From Pectobacterium brasiliense (GTDB lineage Bacteria > Pseudomonadota > Gammaproteobacteria > Enterobacterales > Enterobacteriaceae): a DNA stretch of 64,000 nucleotides. This document shows, piece by piece, positions 44,862-56,008 of the stretch. The notes beneath the pieces were generated by a model. It was not told the origin of the DNA. It saw nothing but the letters and a program-made list of their open reading frames with translations, and ran no database searches. The stretch spans positions 248,001-312,000 of the forward strand of contig NZ_JACGFN010000001.1 of the NCBI RefSeq assembly GCF_016950255.1. Reading direction: 5' to 3'. Both the position numbers and the translations under genes were made by a program. How positions within the stretch are numbered: position 1 is the stretch's first letter; every line of letters starts with the position of its first letter.

Positions 44862-45827
44862 ATGCGGTTAAATGTGGTGCGATTGAATGCAGCGTTTGCA
44901 GTGAAGGCGACGTTATTGGCATCTATGTTTGTTCTGGCCGGCTGCGATCAGCAGTCATCGTCTTCAGAAGGAAGCCACACGGTCAGCATTGAGCATGCGC
45001 AGGGCACCACTCAGGTTCCACAGCCGCCGAAGAAAGTGATTGTGTTTGATCCTGCCTCATTGGATACGCTGGATGCGTTGAAGGTTGAAGGGATTGCCGG
45101 TGTACCAAAAAGCAGCACGCCGCTGCCCGCGTTTTTATCAAAATATAACAGCGATACTTACCTGAACGCCGGGACGCTGTTTGAACCTGCCTATGAAGCG
45201 CTCAGCAGCGCGAAGCCCGATCTGATTATTGCTGGTGGACGTACGCGCGACGCCTACGACAAGTTGAGCGGTATTGCACCGACGATCTCGATGGACGTGG
45301 ATGAGCACCAGTTTATGACGAGCTTTACCCAACGCATCGAGCAACTGGGCACCATTTTCGGTAAAGAAGATGATGCGAAGAAACAGATTGATGATTTCAA
45401 ACAGCAGATCGCCCAAACGCGCGCCAAAACAGAAAATGCAGGCAATGCGCTGGTTCTGATGGTCAGCGGTGGCAAAATGTCTGCCTACGGTCCTAAATCG
45501 CGTTTCGGCTTCGTGTTTGATGAATTGGGCTTTAAACCGGCGACCGAGTTCCCTGAGTCTGGGCGTCATGGCAACGTGGTGACCTCAGAATTCTTACTGA
45601 GCGTGAACCCGGAATGGCTGTTCATTCTCGATCGTGACAGTGCGATTGGTCGCCCGGGTGGAGAATCGGCCCAGCAGGTGCTGGATAACCCGCTGATTCA
45701 CAAAACCAACGCCTGGAAAAATAATCGCGTGATCTATCTGGATTCTGCATCGCTGTATATCGCTGGGGGGCTGCAAAGCTATAAAAACCTCGTGAGTACC
45801 GTCAGTGACGCGTTAGATAAGCAATAA
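44862..45827 (+). CDS. siderophore ABC transporter substrate-binding lipoprotein
   Basis: 321 residues from ATG 44862, with GGAGA nine bases upstream. A lipoprotein signal peptide ends in the lipobox VLAGC (Cys28). The body is a class III (FepB/FatB/CeuE-like) binding protein, with PPKKVIVFDPASLDTLDAL after the signal and APTISMDVDEHQFM in the middle. It is most like binding proteins for catecholate siderophores such as CeuE, YclQ and FatB; the exact ligand is unknown. First gene of a four-gene ABC operon with a Fur-like box upstream. Confidence 0.9.
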   Translation: MRLNVVRLNAAFAVKATLLASMFVLAGCDQQSSSSEGSHTVSIEHAQGTTQVPQPPKKVIVFDPASLDTLDALKVEGIAGVPKSSTPLPAFLSKYNSDTYLNAGTLFEPAYEALSSAKPDLIIAGGRTRDAYDKLSGIAPTISMDVDEHQFMTSFTQRIEQLGTIFGKEDDAKKQIDDFKQQIAQTRAKTENAGNALVLMVSGGKMSAYGPKSRFGFVFDELGFKPATEFPESGRHGNVVTSEFLLSVNPEWLFILDRDSAIGRPGGESAQQVLDNPLIHKTNAWKNNRVIYLDSASLYIAGGLQSYKNLVSTVSDALDKQ

Positions 45828-45848
45828 CGGCAGGTTACGGCAGAATCA

Positions 45849-46811
45849 ATGAAGTCTTTTTACTACTCGCTGGGTCTTGTTTTTCTGGCCTGCATGATCG
45901 TTGTCAGCCTGTTTGTTGGGGCAGGGCAACTGAATATGCAGGCTGTGTGGAACGACCCAGAAATGCGCGATATTTTCTTTATCAGCCGCGTTCCTCGCAC
46001 GCTAGCTTTGCTGCTGGCCGGCAGTGCCATGAGTGTGGCTGGTCTCATCATGCAGTTGTTGACGCAAAACCGTTTTGTCGAACCGTCTCTGGCGGGGACT
46101 ACACAGTCGGCTAGCTTAGGTTTGCTAGTGGTGATGATCGCCGTGCCCGGTGCGACGATTTTCACCAAGATGGTGGTGGCGAGCCTGTTCGCTTTAGCGG
46201 GTACTTTCCTGTTCATGATGCTGCTACAGCGAATTGTGCTGAAATCCGCGCTGGTGGTGCCGCTGGTTGGCATTATGCTGGGTGCGGTTATCAGTTCAAT
46301 CACCACGTTTGGCGCGATGTATTTTGATCTGCTACAGGCGCTGGGCAGTTGGGAATCGGGCGATTTCTCCGGTGTCTTGCAGGGGCGTTACGAACTGCTC
46401 TGGTTGGTTGGTGCGTTAACGCTGGTGGCTTGCTGGATCGCTGACCGCTTCACGGTCGCAGGCATGGGGCGCGAGTTCTCCGTCAATGTCGGTCTTAACT
46501 ATCGGCAGGTGATGATGATGGGGCTGAGCATTATTGCCATCGTCAGCGGCGTAGTGGTCGTGGTAGTCGGTAGCTTGCCGTTTATCGGGCTGATCGTGCC
46601 GAACCTGATCAGCATGATGATGGGCGACAATGTGCGCAAAACGATCCCGTGGGTGTGCCTGCTCGGCGGCGGTCTGGTGCTGTGCTGCGATATTATCAGC
46701 CGCGTGATTCGCTATCCTTTCGAGATTCCGGTGAGCGTGATTCTTGGCGTCATTGGCGCTGCCGTTTTCCTTCTCTTATTGCTAAGCCAGAAACGCCATG
46801 TCAGTCAATGA
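45849..46811 (+). CDS. siderophore ABC transporter permease, FecCD family
   Basis: 320 residues, about nine to ten membrane segments. Conserved FecCD features include RVPRTLALLLAGSAMSVAGLIMQ near the N-terminus and VVVGSLPFIGLIVPN, the ATPase-contact region (about residues 240-254). Its last 14 bases overlap the next permease gene, suggesting coupled translation and a heteromeric pair. Confidence 0.92.
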   Translation: MKSFYYSLGLVFLACMIVVSLFVGAGQLNMQAVWNDPEMRDIFFISRVPRTLALLLAGSAMSVAGLIMQLLTQNRFVEPSLAGTTQSASLGLLVVMIAVPGATIFTKMVVASLFALAGTFLFMMLLQRIVLKSALVVPLVGIMLGAVISSITTFGAMYFDLLQALGSWESGDFSGVLQGRYELLWLVGALTLVACWIADRFTVAGMGREFSVNVGLNYRQVMMMGLSIIAIVSGVVVVVVGSLPFIGLIVPNLISMMMGDNVRKTIPWVCLLGGGLVLCCDIISRVIRYPFEIPVSVILGVIGAAVFLLLLLSQKRHVSQ

Positions 46812-47805
46812 ACGTAATACGGTGCTGACCGGAACCGTCAGCGAAAAACGTGCGGGATTATCGCCGACGCAGCGGTTGACGTGGTTGGCTGTTGCGGCTG
46901 CCGTGGTGATCGTGCTGTTTATGACCATCAATCTAGGCAGCAACCTGCGCTACATTTTGACGCACCGCGGATTGATGCTGACGACGATGCTGCTGGTGGC
47001 GTTTGCCGCCAGTGCGTCGACGGTGCTGTTTCAAACGGTGACCAATAACCGGGTGCTGACGCCGTCTATTATGGGGTTTGAAGCCCTGTTTATCCTGATT
47101 CAGACGTCGCTGGTATTTGTTTTCGGCATTAGCGGCATTCCGGGACTGGGCGTTGAAGGCAAATTCGTTCTTGAGACGTTGCTGCTGATTCTCTTCTCCG
47201 CGCTGCTGTACCGCTGGCTGTTTACTGGCAGTCGCAATAACCTGCATTTGGTTTTACTAGTTGGGATTATCTGCGGCACGCTGTTTCGCAGCATGGCGGG
47301 TTTAATGCAGCGTCTGCTGACGCCCGGCGAGTTCGCCATCTTACAGGGGCGGATGTTTGCCACCTTCACCCGTACCGTGCCTGAACTGGTGGCGCTGTCG
47401 GTTGGAATTACGCTGGTGGTCGCGGCAGTGATCTGGCGTATGCGCTTTCGGTTTGATGTACTGGCGCTGGGGCGTAATAACGCGATTAACCTGGGTATCG
47501 ACTACAAACGCAGCGTCACGATCATTCTGCTGCTGGTTTCCGTGCTGGTTGCCATTTCAACGGCGCTGGTCGGTCCGCTCACCTTTTTGGGCTTTATGGT
47601 CGCGAACCTTGCCTATTTAGTGATTGGTTCCAGCCAGCATCGTTTGTTGCTGCCCGCCGCTTTCCTGCTAGGTGTTATTTCACTGGTTGGCGGACAGCTG
47701 GTGCTTGAGCATCTGCTGGATATGTCTGGTGCGCTGTCGGTCGTGATCGAATTTGTGGGTGGATCGCTGTTTATTGTGTTGCTACTGAAAAAGGTTTCCG
47801 TGTGA
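46798..47805 (+). CDS. siderophore ABC transporter permease, second FecCD subunit
   Basis: 335 residues, hydrophobic, FecCD family, with about 30 polar residues before the first membrane segment. VGPLTFLGFMVANLAYL (about residues 261-277) is the equivalent of the coupling region in its partner. It overlaps both neighbours, and GTG 47802 of the ATPase gene begins before its stop. Confidence 0.92.
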   Translation: MSVNERNTVLTGTVSEKRAGLSPTQRLTWLAVAAAVVIVLFMTINLGSNLRYILTHRGLMLTTMLLVAFAASASTVLFQTVTNNRVLTPSIMGFEALFILIQTSLVFVFGISGIPGLGVEGKFVLETLLLILFSALLYRWLFTGSRNNLHLVLLVGIICGTLFRSMAGLMQRLLTPGEFAILQGRMFATFTRTVPELVALSVGITLVVAAVIWRMRFRFDVLALGRNNAINLGIDYKRSVTIILLLVSVLVAISTALVGPLTFLGFMVANLAYLVIGSSQHRLLLPAAFLLGVISLVGGQLVLEHLLDMSGALSVVIEFVGGSLFIVLLLKKVSV

Positions 47806-48560
47806 TTGAGATCGGCAATGTAACCAAAGCGTATAACAACGTTAAGGTATTAGATAATGTCACCGCGACGGTGCCTCGTGGTGGCGTCACGTCGATTATC
47901 GGCCCGAATGGGGCAGGGAAGTCGACATTGTTGTCCATCATCAGTCGCCTGCTGGACGCGGATCGCGGACAGGTAAAGGTCAACGGCATGGACGTGATGA
48001 CCACGCCAAGCGATAAGCTGGCGACGTGTTTGTCTGTGTTGCGGCAGGAAAACCAGTTCACCAGCCGTTTAACGGTAGCGGAGCTGGTGGGGTTTGGTCG
48101 CTATCCGTATACCAAAGGGCGACTGAATGCTGACGATCGTGAACGCATCAGCGCCGCGCTGGCGTTCCTCAATCTGACCGAATTGAAAGATCGCTTTTTA
48201 GATGAGCTTTCCGGTGGCCAGCGCCAGCGGGCCTATGTCGCGATGGTGCTGTGTCAGGACACGGAATACGTGTTGTTGGATGAACCGCTGAATAATCTGG
48301 ATATGAAACACGCGGTGGCGATGATGAAACAGATTCGCCGTGCGGCCGATGAGCTAGGCAAAACCATCGTGCTGGTTATCCACGATATCAACTTCGCTTC
48401 CGCCTATTCGGATTACATTATTGCGATGCGCAAAGGGCAGATCATCTACACGGGAAAACCGGAAGACATCATGGTATCCGAGGTGTTGGAAGATATTTTC
48501 GATACGGAAGTGGCCATCGAGCAGGTTCATAACCAGCGTATCGCGGTATATTATCGATGA
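47802..48560 (+). CDS. siderophore ABC transporter ATP-binding protein
   Basis: 252 residues from GTG 47802. Walker A GPNGAGKST (about residues 33-41), the ABC signature LSGGQRQR, Walker B YVLLDEPLNNLD and the switch His in LVIHDINF are all present. It drives the two permeases above. No siderophore synthesis genes or outer membrane receptor lie next to the operon in this window. Confidence 0.94.
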   Translation: MIEIGNVTKAYNNVKVLDNVTATVPRGGVTSIIGPNGAGKSTLLSIISRLLDADRGQVKVNGMDVMTTPSDKLATCLSVLRQENQFTSRLTVAELVGFGRYPYTKGRLNADDRERISAALAFLNLTELKDRFLDELSGGQRQRAYVAMVLCQDTEYVLLDEPLNNLDMKHAVAMMKQIRRAADELGKTIVLVIHDINFASAYSDYIIAMRKGQIIYTGKPEDIMVSEVLEDIFDTEVAIEQVHNQRIAVYYR

Positions 48561-48679
48561 CAGATTATCCGCTCAGCGGGGTGTTAGCGCAAAGGGCGTA
48601 AGCACTGCTTGAAAGACGCTGGGTATAACCTGTATGGTGAATGCATAAAGAATTTATGTATGACTTAAGGTAAGGGTAA

Positions 48680-49000
<321 letters not shown>

Positions 49001-49055
49001 CCTGACGCACCGTTTTTACGGTAAACAACGTTACGGTAAATAGCACCTGTAATGT

Positions 49056-49084
49056 AAAAGGATCGCTTCTGCGGTCCTTTTTCT
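49056..49084 (+). terminator. terminator after tmaR
   Basis: AAAAGGATCGC / GCGGTCCTTTT (one mismatch) with a T-run, 55 bp past the stop. The remaining 220 bp to the next gene show nothing recognisable. Confidence 0.85.
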
Positions 49085-49308
49085 TTTTAATCGCCTCATT
49101 ATTCCCCCTTCTTTGCAATCAATTTTTACGTCAATTATGGCCGTATCAAACGCCTGAAAAACTGGAATTCAGCTCGCACGCCGAATGTTATTTTTTGCAA
49201 TTTAGCCGGTTTCTTGCGAAGCGTTTCCCTACCTGAAGTTTTCGTCCTATTGCATCAGTTTGAGTTACTGCAACATGCCAGGACGAACCACAGGGAAGAG
49301 GGAAGGAT

Positions 49309-51618
49309 GTGTCATGGCAAAGGATGATGTCAGTAAAAGGGACGATGTCAGTAAATAGTCTGGCTTGGGCGAGCGTGCTGGGTATTCTGCCGTTGCTTTT
49401 CTTAGCGCAGATTCCCGCGCAAATGCTGCTGTGGTGGGGCATTGGGCTATCCACCTGCGTGATGCTAGTCGGATATCGTCATGCGTGGATACGCTGTGTG
49501 GCGCTTGTTGTCATGAGTTTTTGCTGGGCATCGTTGAATGCTCAAACTTTACTATTACAAATCGAGCGCGTTACGCAGGGTCAGGTTAACGCTGTCGTGA
49601 CGATCAGCAGCATACGATTCAATGAGCAGGATGATGATTGGATCACGGTTCGGCTGGAAGAGATCAATCAGCGCCGGATCTTCCCTCCGTTATATGCCCA
49701 ACTGACCTTATCACCGGCTATGAAAAACTGGTGTGGTGGTCAACGTTGGGCAATCACCGCCAGTTTACGACCTATTCACAGTCGACTAAATGAAGGCGGT
49801 TTTGATAGCCAACGCTGGGCGATTGCCAAACGGCAACCGTTGTCGGGTCGTGTGATAACGGCAAAGGTGGTTGATAGCCAGTGTGACTTTCGCCAGCGCA
49901 CGATTGTACTGGCGGAGAAGCAGGTGCACGGATTAGCGTGGCGTTCTATTTTACTGGCGCTGACGTTTGGTGAGATGAAAACGGTTAGCCCGGAACTCAA
50001 GGCGCTACTTCAGAATACCGGGACGATGCACCTGATGGCGATTTCTGGCCTCCATATCGTGCTTGCAGGTCTGGTGGGTTGGGGAATAGCGCGGATGTTA
50101 CAGTATGGCTTTCCCGTGCAGTGGATTGGCTATCGTTTCCCATTACTGACGAGCGCTGTGGTTGCCTGGGGATATGTCTGGCTGGCAGGAGGAAATCCGC
50201 CTGCGGTGCGATCTGCTCTCGCGCTTAGCGTATGGGTGTGCCTAAAAGTATGGAGCGTTAACGGCTCAGCCTGGCAGGTCTGGCTATGGTGTGTCGCGTT
50301 GATTCTGGTCAGCGATCCATTGAGCGTACTGTCAGACAGTTTTTGGCTATCTTGCCTTGCTGTCGCATCGCTGATTTTCTGGTTTCAGTGGGCACCGCTT
50401 CCTCATCGGTTACAGACTCGACGGCGCTGGTTCTGGTTGCGTTGGATCCACCTGCAAACGGGAATCACGCTGCTGTTGATGCCCTTGCAACTTCATATTT
50501 TCCACGGTTTCAGTATCACCTCGCTGCCCGCAAACCTTTGGGCTGTGCCTTTGGTGTCCTTCGTTACTACTCCGCTCATTTTGCTGGCACTGAGCACGAT
50601 GGCACTTGCACCGCTGAGTGAAATGCTCTGGTGGCTGGCGGATATTTCGCTGCGTGTGGTATTTGCCCCGTTGACCTATTTACAGACGGGGTGGGTATAT
50701 CTTGATGCATCGCTGCTGCTCGTGAGCGTCGCGGGCTGGGGCGCGGTTGTGATATGGCGCTTTAGCTGGTGGCGCGTCTATCCGATGAGTGTCAGTGCTC
50801 TGATTGTGGTTTTGCTGGTTTTTCGCATAAAGACTGATGAGCCGGACTGGCGCGTGGACATGTTGGATGTCGGGCACGGTCTGGCGATTGTGATCGAGCA
50901 GCGTGGGAAAGCGGTGTTATACGACACGGGAAACCGCTGGGAAGGGGGCGATATGGCGACGCGAGAAATTCTACCCTACCTGCGATGGCGGGGTGTTGAC
51001 GTGGAAAACATTATCCTGAGCCATAGCCATATGGATCACATCGGAGGGCTGGAAACGCTACAGGTGGCTTACCCTGAAGCAACGATATATAGCGCGACCA
51101 ATGCGATACATCATCGTTCTTGCCAACGCGGCGAGCGTTGGCGCTGGCAGGATCTTACGTTTACGGTGCTGTGGCCGTTAGCGCTCGTAGAACGAGCGGA
51201 AAATAACGACTCCTGCGTTATTCGCGTTGATGATGGAAAATACAGCGTCTTACTGACGGGCGATCTGGAGTCAGATGCGGAAAAGGCATTGATTAGATTA
51301 GATCGCAGTGCCCTGCGTGCGAATTTGTTACAAATCCCTCACCATGGCAGTAAGACATCGTCATCGCCTTCCTTTATTCGTGCGGTTAATGCCGAGTTTG
51401 CTATGGCTTCTGCGGCGCGTTATAACCCGTGGCGGTTGCCTTCAGTAAAGATTGTCGAACGATATCGACAATATGGCTACTCATGGCTGGATACCGCGTC
51501 ATTCGGGCAGTTAAGTGCACGTTTTTTCAGCGATTCATGGCACATTCTGCGGTTCAGGGATCACATATCGCCTCGTTGGTATCATCAGTGGTTTGGCGTA
51601 GAGCGGTATAATGAGTAA
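49309..51618 (+). CDS. ycaI: ComEC/Rec2-family DNA internalisation protein
   Basis: 769 residues from GTG 49309; ATG 49324 or 49345 are alternatives, the last giving 757 residues, closer to the 754 of E. coli YcaI. Order of parts: N-terminal membrane segments, an OB-like periplasmic domain, the Competence domain ([20 protein letters not shown], about residues 241-260, and many membrane helices), and a C-terminal metallo-beta-lactamase domain ([39 protein letters not shown]). It forms the inner-membrane DNA channel in transformation; whether it works here is unknown. Confidence 0.93.
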   Translation: MSWQRMMSVKGTMSVNSLAWASVLGILPLLFLAQIPAQMLLWWGIGLSTCVMLVGYRHAWIRCVALVVMSFCWASLNAQTLLLQIERVTQGQVNAVVTISSIRFNEQDDDWITVRLEEINQRRIFPPLYAQLTLSPAMKNWCGGQRWAITASLRPIHSRLNEGGFDSQRWAIAKRQPLSGRVITAKVVDSQCDFRQRTIVLAEKQVHGLAWRSILLALTFGEMKTVSPELKALLQNTGTMHLMAISGLHIVLAGLVGWGIARMLQYGFPVQWIGYRFPLLTSAVVAWGYVWLAGGNPPAVRSALALSVWVCLKVWSVNGSAWQVWLWCVALILVSDPLSVLSDSFWLSCLAVASLIFWFQWAPLPHRLQTRRRWFWLRWIHLQTGITLLLMPLQLHIFHGFSITSLPANLWAVPLVSFVTTPLILLALSTMALAPLSEMLWWLADISLRVVFAPLTYLQTGWVYLDASLLLVSVAGWGAVVIWRFSWWRVYPMSVSALIVVLLVFRIKTDEPDWRVDMLDVGHGLAIVIEQRGKAVLYDTGNRWEGGDMATREILPYLRWRGVDVENIILSHSHMDHIGGLETLQVAYPEATIYSATNAIHHRSCQRGERWRWQDLTFTVLWPLALVERAENNDSCVIRVDDGKYSVLLTGDLESDAEKALIRLDRSALRANLLQIPHHGSKTSSSPSFIRAVNAEFAMASAARYNPWRLPSVKIVERYRQYGYSWLDTASFGQLSARFFSDSWHILRFRDHISPRWYHQWFGVERYNE

Positions 51619-51655
51619 AATGGTCGGCTATTTCTTCCCGATTCAGGTTTACTAC

Positions 51656-53404
51656 ATGCTGAATGATAAAGATCTCTCCACCTGGCAGACCTTTCGTCGC
51701 CTATGGCCGATGATCTCTCCTTTTAAGGCAGGGCTTGCTGCTGCTGCCATTGCACTCATCATTAACGCCGCTGGCGATACCTTGATGCTCTCCCTGCTTA
51801 AGCCTTTGCTGGATGAAGGGTTTGGCAAAGCGGAACGTTCCGTATTGCTCTGGATGCCGCTGGTCGTCATTGGGTTGATGCTAGTAAGAGGGGCATCAGG
51901 CTTTGTCTCCAGCTACTGCGTTTCTTGGGTTTCCGGCAAAGTGGTGATGAATATGCGTCGCCGCCTGTTCTCCCATATTATGGGCATGCCGGTGTCGTTC
52001 TTCGATCAGCAGTCAACTGGGACGTTGTTATCCCGAATCACCTACGATTCGGAGCAGGTCGCGGCGTCGTCATCTGGTGCGTTGATTACGGTTGTCAGAG
52101 AAGGGGCCTCAATTATTGGCCTGTTTATTCTGATGTTCTACTATAGCTGGCAGTTGTCCATCATTCTGATTGTGATTGCGCCGATCGTATCGATCGCTAT
52201 GCGCATGGTGTCCAAACGCTTCCGCAATATCAGTAAAAATATGCAGGATACGATGGGGCACGTCACCACCAGCACGGAGCAAATGCTTAAAGGCCACAAA
52301 GAAGTGCTGATGTTTGGTGGTCAGGAAGTAGAAACCAAGCGTTTTGATCAGGTCAGCAACCGGATGCGTCAGCAGGGCATGAAAATGGTGTCCGCGTCGT
52401 CGATTTCCGATCCTATTATTCAGTTGATTGCTTCGCTGGCGTTGGCCTTTGTGCTGTATGCTGCCAGCTTTCCCAGCGTGATGGAAACGCTAACTGCGGG
52501 GACGATCACTGTGGTGTTCTCTTCCATGATCGCACTGATGCGCCCGTTAAAATCACTGACCAACGTTAACGCGCAGTTCCAGCGGGGTATGGCTGCGTGC
52601 CAGACGCTGTTTGCAATTCTGGACATGGAACAGGAACGTGACACGGGCAAACGCGAAATCGAACGTGCGAAAGGTGAACTCGAATTCCGTCAGGTAAATT
52701 TCGCTTATCCAGGAAGAGAAAATCTGGCGCTGAAGAATATCAATCTGCATATCCCCGTGGGTAAAACAGTCGCGTTGGTTGGCCGGTCTGGTTCCGGTAA
52801 ATCGACGATTGCCAGTTTGATCACACGTTTTTACGACATTCAATCAGGCGAAATTTTGCTTGATGGTCACGATTTACGTGAGTATCGCCTGTCCTCCTTA
52901 CGTAATCAGGTCGCGCTGGTTTCTCAAAACGTCCATTTGTTCAACGATACGGTAGCGAACAACATCGCCTATGCCCGCAATGAGCACTATAGCCGTGAGG
53001 ATATTGAGCGTGCGGCGACAATGGCGTATGCGATGGATTTCATCAATAAGATGGAACACGGTCTGGATACGATCATTGGTGAAAATGGCGTAATGCTTTC
53101 CGGCGGACAGCGACAGCGTATCGCGATTGCCCGTGCTCTACTACGTAATAGCCCGATCCTGATATTGGATGAGGCTACGTCGGCGCTGGACACGGAATCT
53201 GAACGTGCCATTCAGGCTGCATTAGACGAGCTGCAAAAAGATCGTACCGCGCTGGTGATTGCACATCGCCTTTCCACGATTGAAAAGGCGGATGAGATTC
53301 TGGTGGTGGAAGACGGCAGAATCATTGAGCGTGGTAACCATACTGCGTTACTGGCAGCGAACGGTGCCTATGCTCAGTTGCATAGAATGCAGTTTGGCGA
53401 ATGA
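51656..53404 (+). CDS. msbA: lipid A / phospholipid export ABC transporter MsbA
   Basis: 582 residues, the E. coli length, from ATG 51656 ([16 protein letters not shown]); the longer frame runs into ycaI. Six transmembrane helices (about 15-320), then the nucleotide-binding domain with Walker [10 protein letters not shown] (about 376-384), signature LSGGQRQR and Walker [13 protein letters not shown]. It flips core-lipid A across the inner membrane. Overlaps lpxK by four bases (ATGA). Confidence 0.97.
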   Translation: MLNDKDLSTWQTFRRLWPMISPFKAGLAAAAIALIINAAGDTLMLSLLKPLLDEGFGKAERSVLLWMPLVVIGLMLVRGASGFVSSYCVSWVSGKVVMNMRRRLFSHIMGMPVSFFDQQSTGTLLSRITYDSEQVAASSSGALITVVREGASIIGLFILMFYYSWQLSIILIVIAPIVSIAMRMVSKRFRNISKNMQDTMGHVTTSTEQMLKGHKEVLMFGGQEVETKRFDQVSNRMRQQGMKMVSASSISDPIIQLIASLALAFVLYAASFPSVMETLTAGTITVVFSSMIALMRPLKSLTNVNAQFQRGMAACQTLFAILDMEQERDTGKREIERAKGELEFRQVNFAYPGRENLALKNINLHIPVGKTVALVGRSGSGKSTIASLITRFYDIQSGEILLDGHDLREYRLSSLRNQVALVSQNVHLFNDTVANNIAYARNEHYSREDIERAATMAYAMDFINKMEHGLDTIIGENGVMLSGGQRQRIAIARALLRNSPILILDEATSALDTESERAIQAALDELQKDRTALVIAHRLSTIEKADEILVVEDGRIIERGNHTALLAANGAYAQLHRMQFGE

Positions 53405-54402
53405 TTGAGCGCATCTGGTCTGGGCGGTCGCCACTCTATTGGCTGCTGCTGCCGCTTTCATGGCTATACGGACTCATCACGTTTCTGATTCGCCAGAGCT
53501 ATCGGCTGGGGTGGCAGAAAAGTTGGCGATCTCCCGTGCCTGTCGTGGTTGTGGGGAATTTGACGGCGGGTGGCAATGGGAAAACACCGGTCGTCATTTG
53601 GCTCGTCGAACAGCTGCAACGCAGAGGCTATCGTGTCGGCGTGGTATCACGTGGTTACGGTGGGAAAGCTGAACGTTATCCGCTGCTGCTGGATGAATCG
53701 GTCACGACGGCGCAGGCTGGCGATGAACCGGTGCTGATTTTTCAACGTACTGGTGCGCCCGTGGCGGTTGCCCCGCGTCGTCGGGATGCCGTGAGCGCAT
53801 TATTGGCACGGTACACGCTGGATGTGGTGATCACCGACGATGGATTACAGCACTATGCGTTGGAAAGAGATATCGAACTGGTTGTGATTGACGGGATGCG
53901 GCGTTTTGGCAATGGATGGTGGCTGCCGGCGGGCCCAATGCGGGAAAGAGAAAGCCGTCTGGCGTCGGTGGATGCCGTTATTGTTAACGGCGGGACGCCG
54001 AGAGCAAACGAGATAGGCATGACATTGACGGCGGGTATGGCGGTTAACTTACTTTCTGGTGAGTCGCGCCCGCTGAGCCAGTTGCATGATGTCGTTGCGA
54101 TGGCAGGTATCGGACATCCTCCGCGTTTTTTTGCTACGTTGCGCGATGCTGGTGTTAGCATTGCACGTGAAGTTGCCTTTGCTGACCATCAATCGTACCA
54201 GCCAGAACAGCTCAACCCACTGACTCAGAATGCGACACAGCCGCTGCTGATGACGGAAAAAGATGCCGTAAAATGTAAGACATTTGCTCAGGACAACTGG
54301 TGGTATCTGCCCGTCGATGCTGTGTTAGCTGAGCCCTACGGCACGCAATTGCTCGATAAACTGGAAAATGTGCTTAATCGGAATGCGGGCAGCAGAGCAT
54401 AA
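53401..54402 (+). CDS. lpxK: tetraacyldisaccharide 4'-kinase
   Basis: 333 residues. Adds the 4'-phosphate to the lipid A precursor. An N-terminal membrane-associated helix is followed by the P-loop [15 protein letters not shown] (about residues 50-64) and [12 protein letters not shown]. Translationally coupled to msbA. Confidence 0.96.
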   Translation: MIERIWSGRSPLYWLLLPLSWLYGLITFLIRQSYRLGWQKSWRSPVPVVVVGNLTAGGNGKTPVVIWLVEQLQRRGYRVGVVSRGYGGKAERYPLLLDESVTTAQAGDEPVLIFQRTGAPVAVAPRRRDAVSALLARYTLDVVITDDGLQHYALERDIELVVIDGMRRFGNGWWLPAGPMRERESRLASVDAVIVNGGTPRANEIGMTLTAGMAVNLLSGESRPLSQLHDVVAMAGIGHPPRFFATLRDAGVSIAREVAFADHQSYQPEQLNPLTQNATQPLLMTEKDAVKCKTFAQDNWWYLPVDAVLAEPYGTQLLDKLENVLNRNAGSRA

Positions 54403-54480
54403 ATTGGTCTGCTACCACGGTTTCAGATATCCCTCGTGGATATCACCTTATTAGATCGCTGCTGTAGCGAGAAAGAACAT

Positions 54481-54756
54481 GCCGGTCATCGATCGGCCCA
54501 TAACGTTGGCAAATCTTTCGCAGAATGAAAGCGGTGATGATGGGATAGAAGAGTAAAGCGTTTGCGCCATGGACAAAAACGTCAGGAACGTTTTTGAACG
54601 TCGCTAGCGACGGTCCTAAAAGGGTGAATCTCAGGGATGAGATTCATATCCGCGCAATCCGAGCGTACATGGATGTATTTACAGCGTCTTTACGATCTAC
54701 CCATCATCATCGTCTAGCGGACTTTGTCAGCACCCTCAGCCGGTCATCGATCGGCC
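54481..54756. repeat. 18-bp direct repeats bounding the lpxK-ycaR gap
   Basis: GCCGGTCATCGATCGGCC occurs exactly at 54481-54498 and 54739-54756, with 240 bp between them. The enclosed segment contains the three-hairpin repeat and no gene. In E. coli ycaQ lies at this place; no ycaQ-like coding sequence is visible here. Confidence 0.7.
54575..54646. repeat. three-hairpin intergenic repeat, copy 2
   Basis: Three hairpins in a row: AAAAACGT / ACGTTTTT (54575-54595, loop CAGGA), CGTCGC / GCGACG (54599-54612, loop TA) and TGAATCTCA / TGAGATTCA (54625-54646, loop GGGA). The first two match the copy at 23268-23339; a C-G pair in the second stem is T-A in the other copy. Confidence 0.75.
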
Positions 54757-54771
54757 AAAGATGGAGGAAGC

Positions 54772-54954
54772 ATGGATCACCGTTTACTTGAGATTGTTGC
54801 CTGTCCTGTTTGTAATGGTCGGCTGTACTTTAATAAAGAGAAACTGGAACTGATATGCAAGGTCGATGGGTTGGCCTATCCGGTTCGTGATGGTATCCCT
54901 GTGCTGCTGGAAAACGAAGCGCGTAAACTCGGGGCTGATGAGATAACACAATGA
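54772..54954 (+). CDS. ycaR: Trm112-family small protein YcaR
   Basis: 60 residues from ATG 54772, with ATGGAGGAAG upstream. Begins [20 protein letters not shown]: a CPxC pair that can bind zinc, typical of the Trm112/UPF0434 family. The stop overlaps the kdsB start (ATGA), as in E. coli. Function unclear. Confidence 0.94.
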   Translation: MDHRLLEIVACPVCNGRLYFNKEKLELICKVDGLAYPVRDGIPVLLENEARKLGADEITQ

Positions 54955-55703
54955 CCTTTACTGTGATCATTCCTGCGCGTTTTGCGTCAAGCCGACTGCC
55001 GGGTAAACCGCTGGCGGACATCAACGGCAAACCGATGGTCGTCCATGTGATGGAGCGGGCGCAGGAATCGGGGGCGCAGCGCGTTATTGTCGCTACCGAT
55101 CATCCTGACGTCGAGGCGGCCGTGCAGCAAGCTGGTGGCGAAGTGTGCCTGACCCGCGCCGATCATAATTCTGGTACAGAGCGCCTGGCTGAAGTCATCG
55201 AACGCTACGGTTTTACCGATGATGACATCATAGTGAACGTTCAGGGCGATGAACCACTCATTCCTTCGGTTATCATTCGTCAGGTGGCGGAAAACCTCGC
55301 TGCCAGTAAAGCCGGAATGGCGACACTGGCGGTACCGATTGAAACCAGCGAAGAAGCTTTCAACCCGAATGCGGTAAAAGTCGTTACCGACGCTGAAGGG
55401 TACGCGCTCTATTTTTCCCGTGCGACTATTCCCTGGGACAGAGAGCGTTTTGCTCAGTCTAAGGAGATTATTGGCGATCACTTCCTGCGCCATATCGGTA
55501 TCTATGCTTACCGTGCGGGCTTTGTGCGTCGTTATGTCAGTTGGGCACCGAGCCAGCTGGAGCAAATCGAATTACTGGAGCAACTGCGCGTGCTATGGTA
55601 CGGCGAGAAGATTCACGTTGCGGTCGCCAAAGCTATTCCTAGCGTCGGCGTGGATACCCCAGAAGATCTGGCCCGTGTGCGGCACGTCATGGCGAATCAG
55701 TAA
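54951..55703 (+). CDS. kdsB: 3-deoxy-manno-octulosonate cytidylyltransferase
   Basis: 250 residues (E. coli 248). Makes CMP-Kdo for the lipopolysaccharide inner core. Nucleotide-binding start [17 protein letters not shown] and [11 protein letters not shown] (about residues 96-106) are typical. Coupled to ycaR. Confidence 0.97.
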   Translation: MTFTVIIPARFASSRLPGKPLADINGKPMVVHVMERAQESGAQRVIVATDHPDVEAAVQQAGGEVCLTRADHNSGTERLAEVIERYGFTDDDIIVNVQGDEPLIPSVIIRQVAENLAASKAGMATLAVPIETSEEAFNPNAVKVVTDAEGYALYFSRATIPWDRERFAQSKEIIGDHFLRHIGIYAYRAGFVRRYVSWAPSQLEQIELLEQLRVLWYGEKIHVAVAKAIPSVGVDTPEDLARVRHVMANQ

Positions 55704-55730
55704 GATCTATCACGCTATGCTGTGATGAAT

Positions 55731-55785
55731 ACGTCATGGGGGAATCTATTCTTACCGGAATAGATTTTCTCCATGACGTTTTTTC
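55731..55785 (+). terminator. long terminator after kdsB
   Basis: A two-part hairpin (ACGTCATGG / CCATGACGT outside, AATCTATTC / GAATAGATT inside) followed by six T's. It separates the msbA-kdsB group from the pectate lyase gene. The stretch from 55786 to the lyase leader hairpin is AT-rich promoter-like sequence without a gene. Confidence 0.92.
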
Positions 55786-55956
55786 TTTATGCGACATATT
55801 ATCTTTTAAATTATTTAGCACTTATTTAGATAACTATTCTTAAAAACTCTCAAATTACGCTGTGCCGCGTTATTTATGCCGATGGCTTATTCCCATTCTG
55901 AATTGATTTGTCGCGAGTGGAACTTTTATTTTCATATTTAAATGCTACTATCAATT

Positions 55957-55981
55957 CGCCATGTTTTCGCATGGCGTTTTT
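55957..55981 (+). terminator. terminator-like hairpin in the pectate lyase leader
   Basis: CGCCATG-TTTTCG-CATGGCG followed by five T's, ending 27 bases before the lyase start codon. It has the form of an intrinsic terminator or attenuator lying between any promoter in 55800-55950 and the gene. Confidence 0.6.
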
Positions 55982-56008
55982 GTTATTTCAACTAAGGATG
56001 GTAATGAT

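Noticed and set aside
55920..55950. KdgR operator before the pectate lyase gene
   Set aside because: TGGAAC and TTTTCA half-sites are present but with a five-base rather than three-base spacer, so the match is weak.
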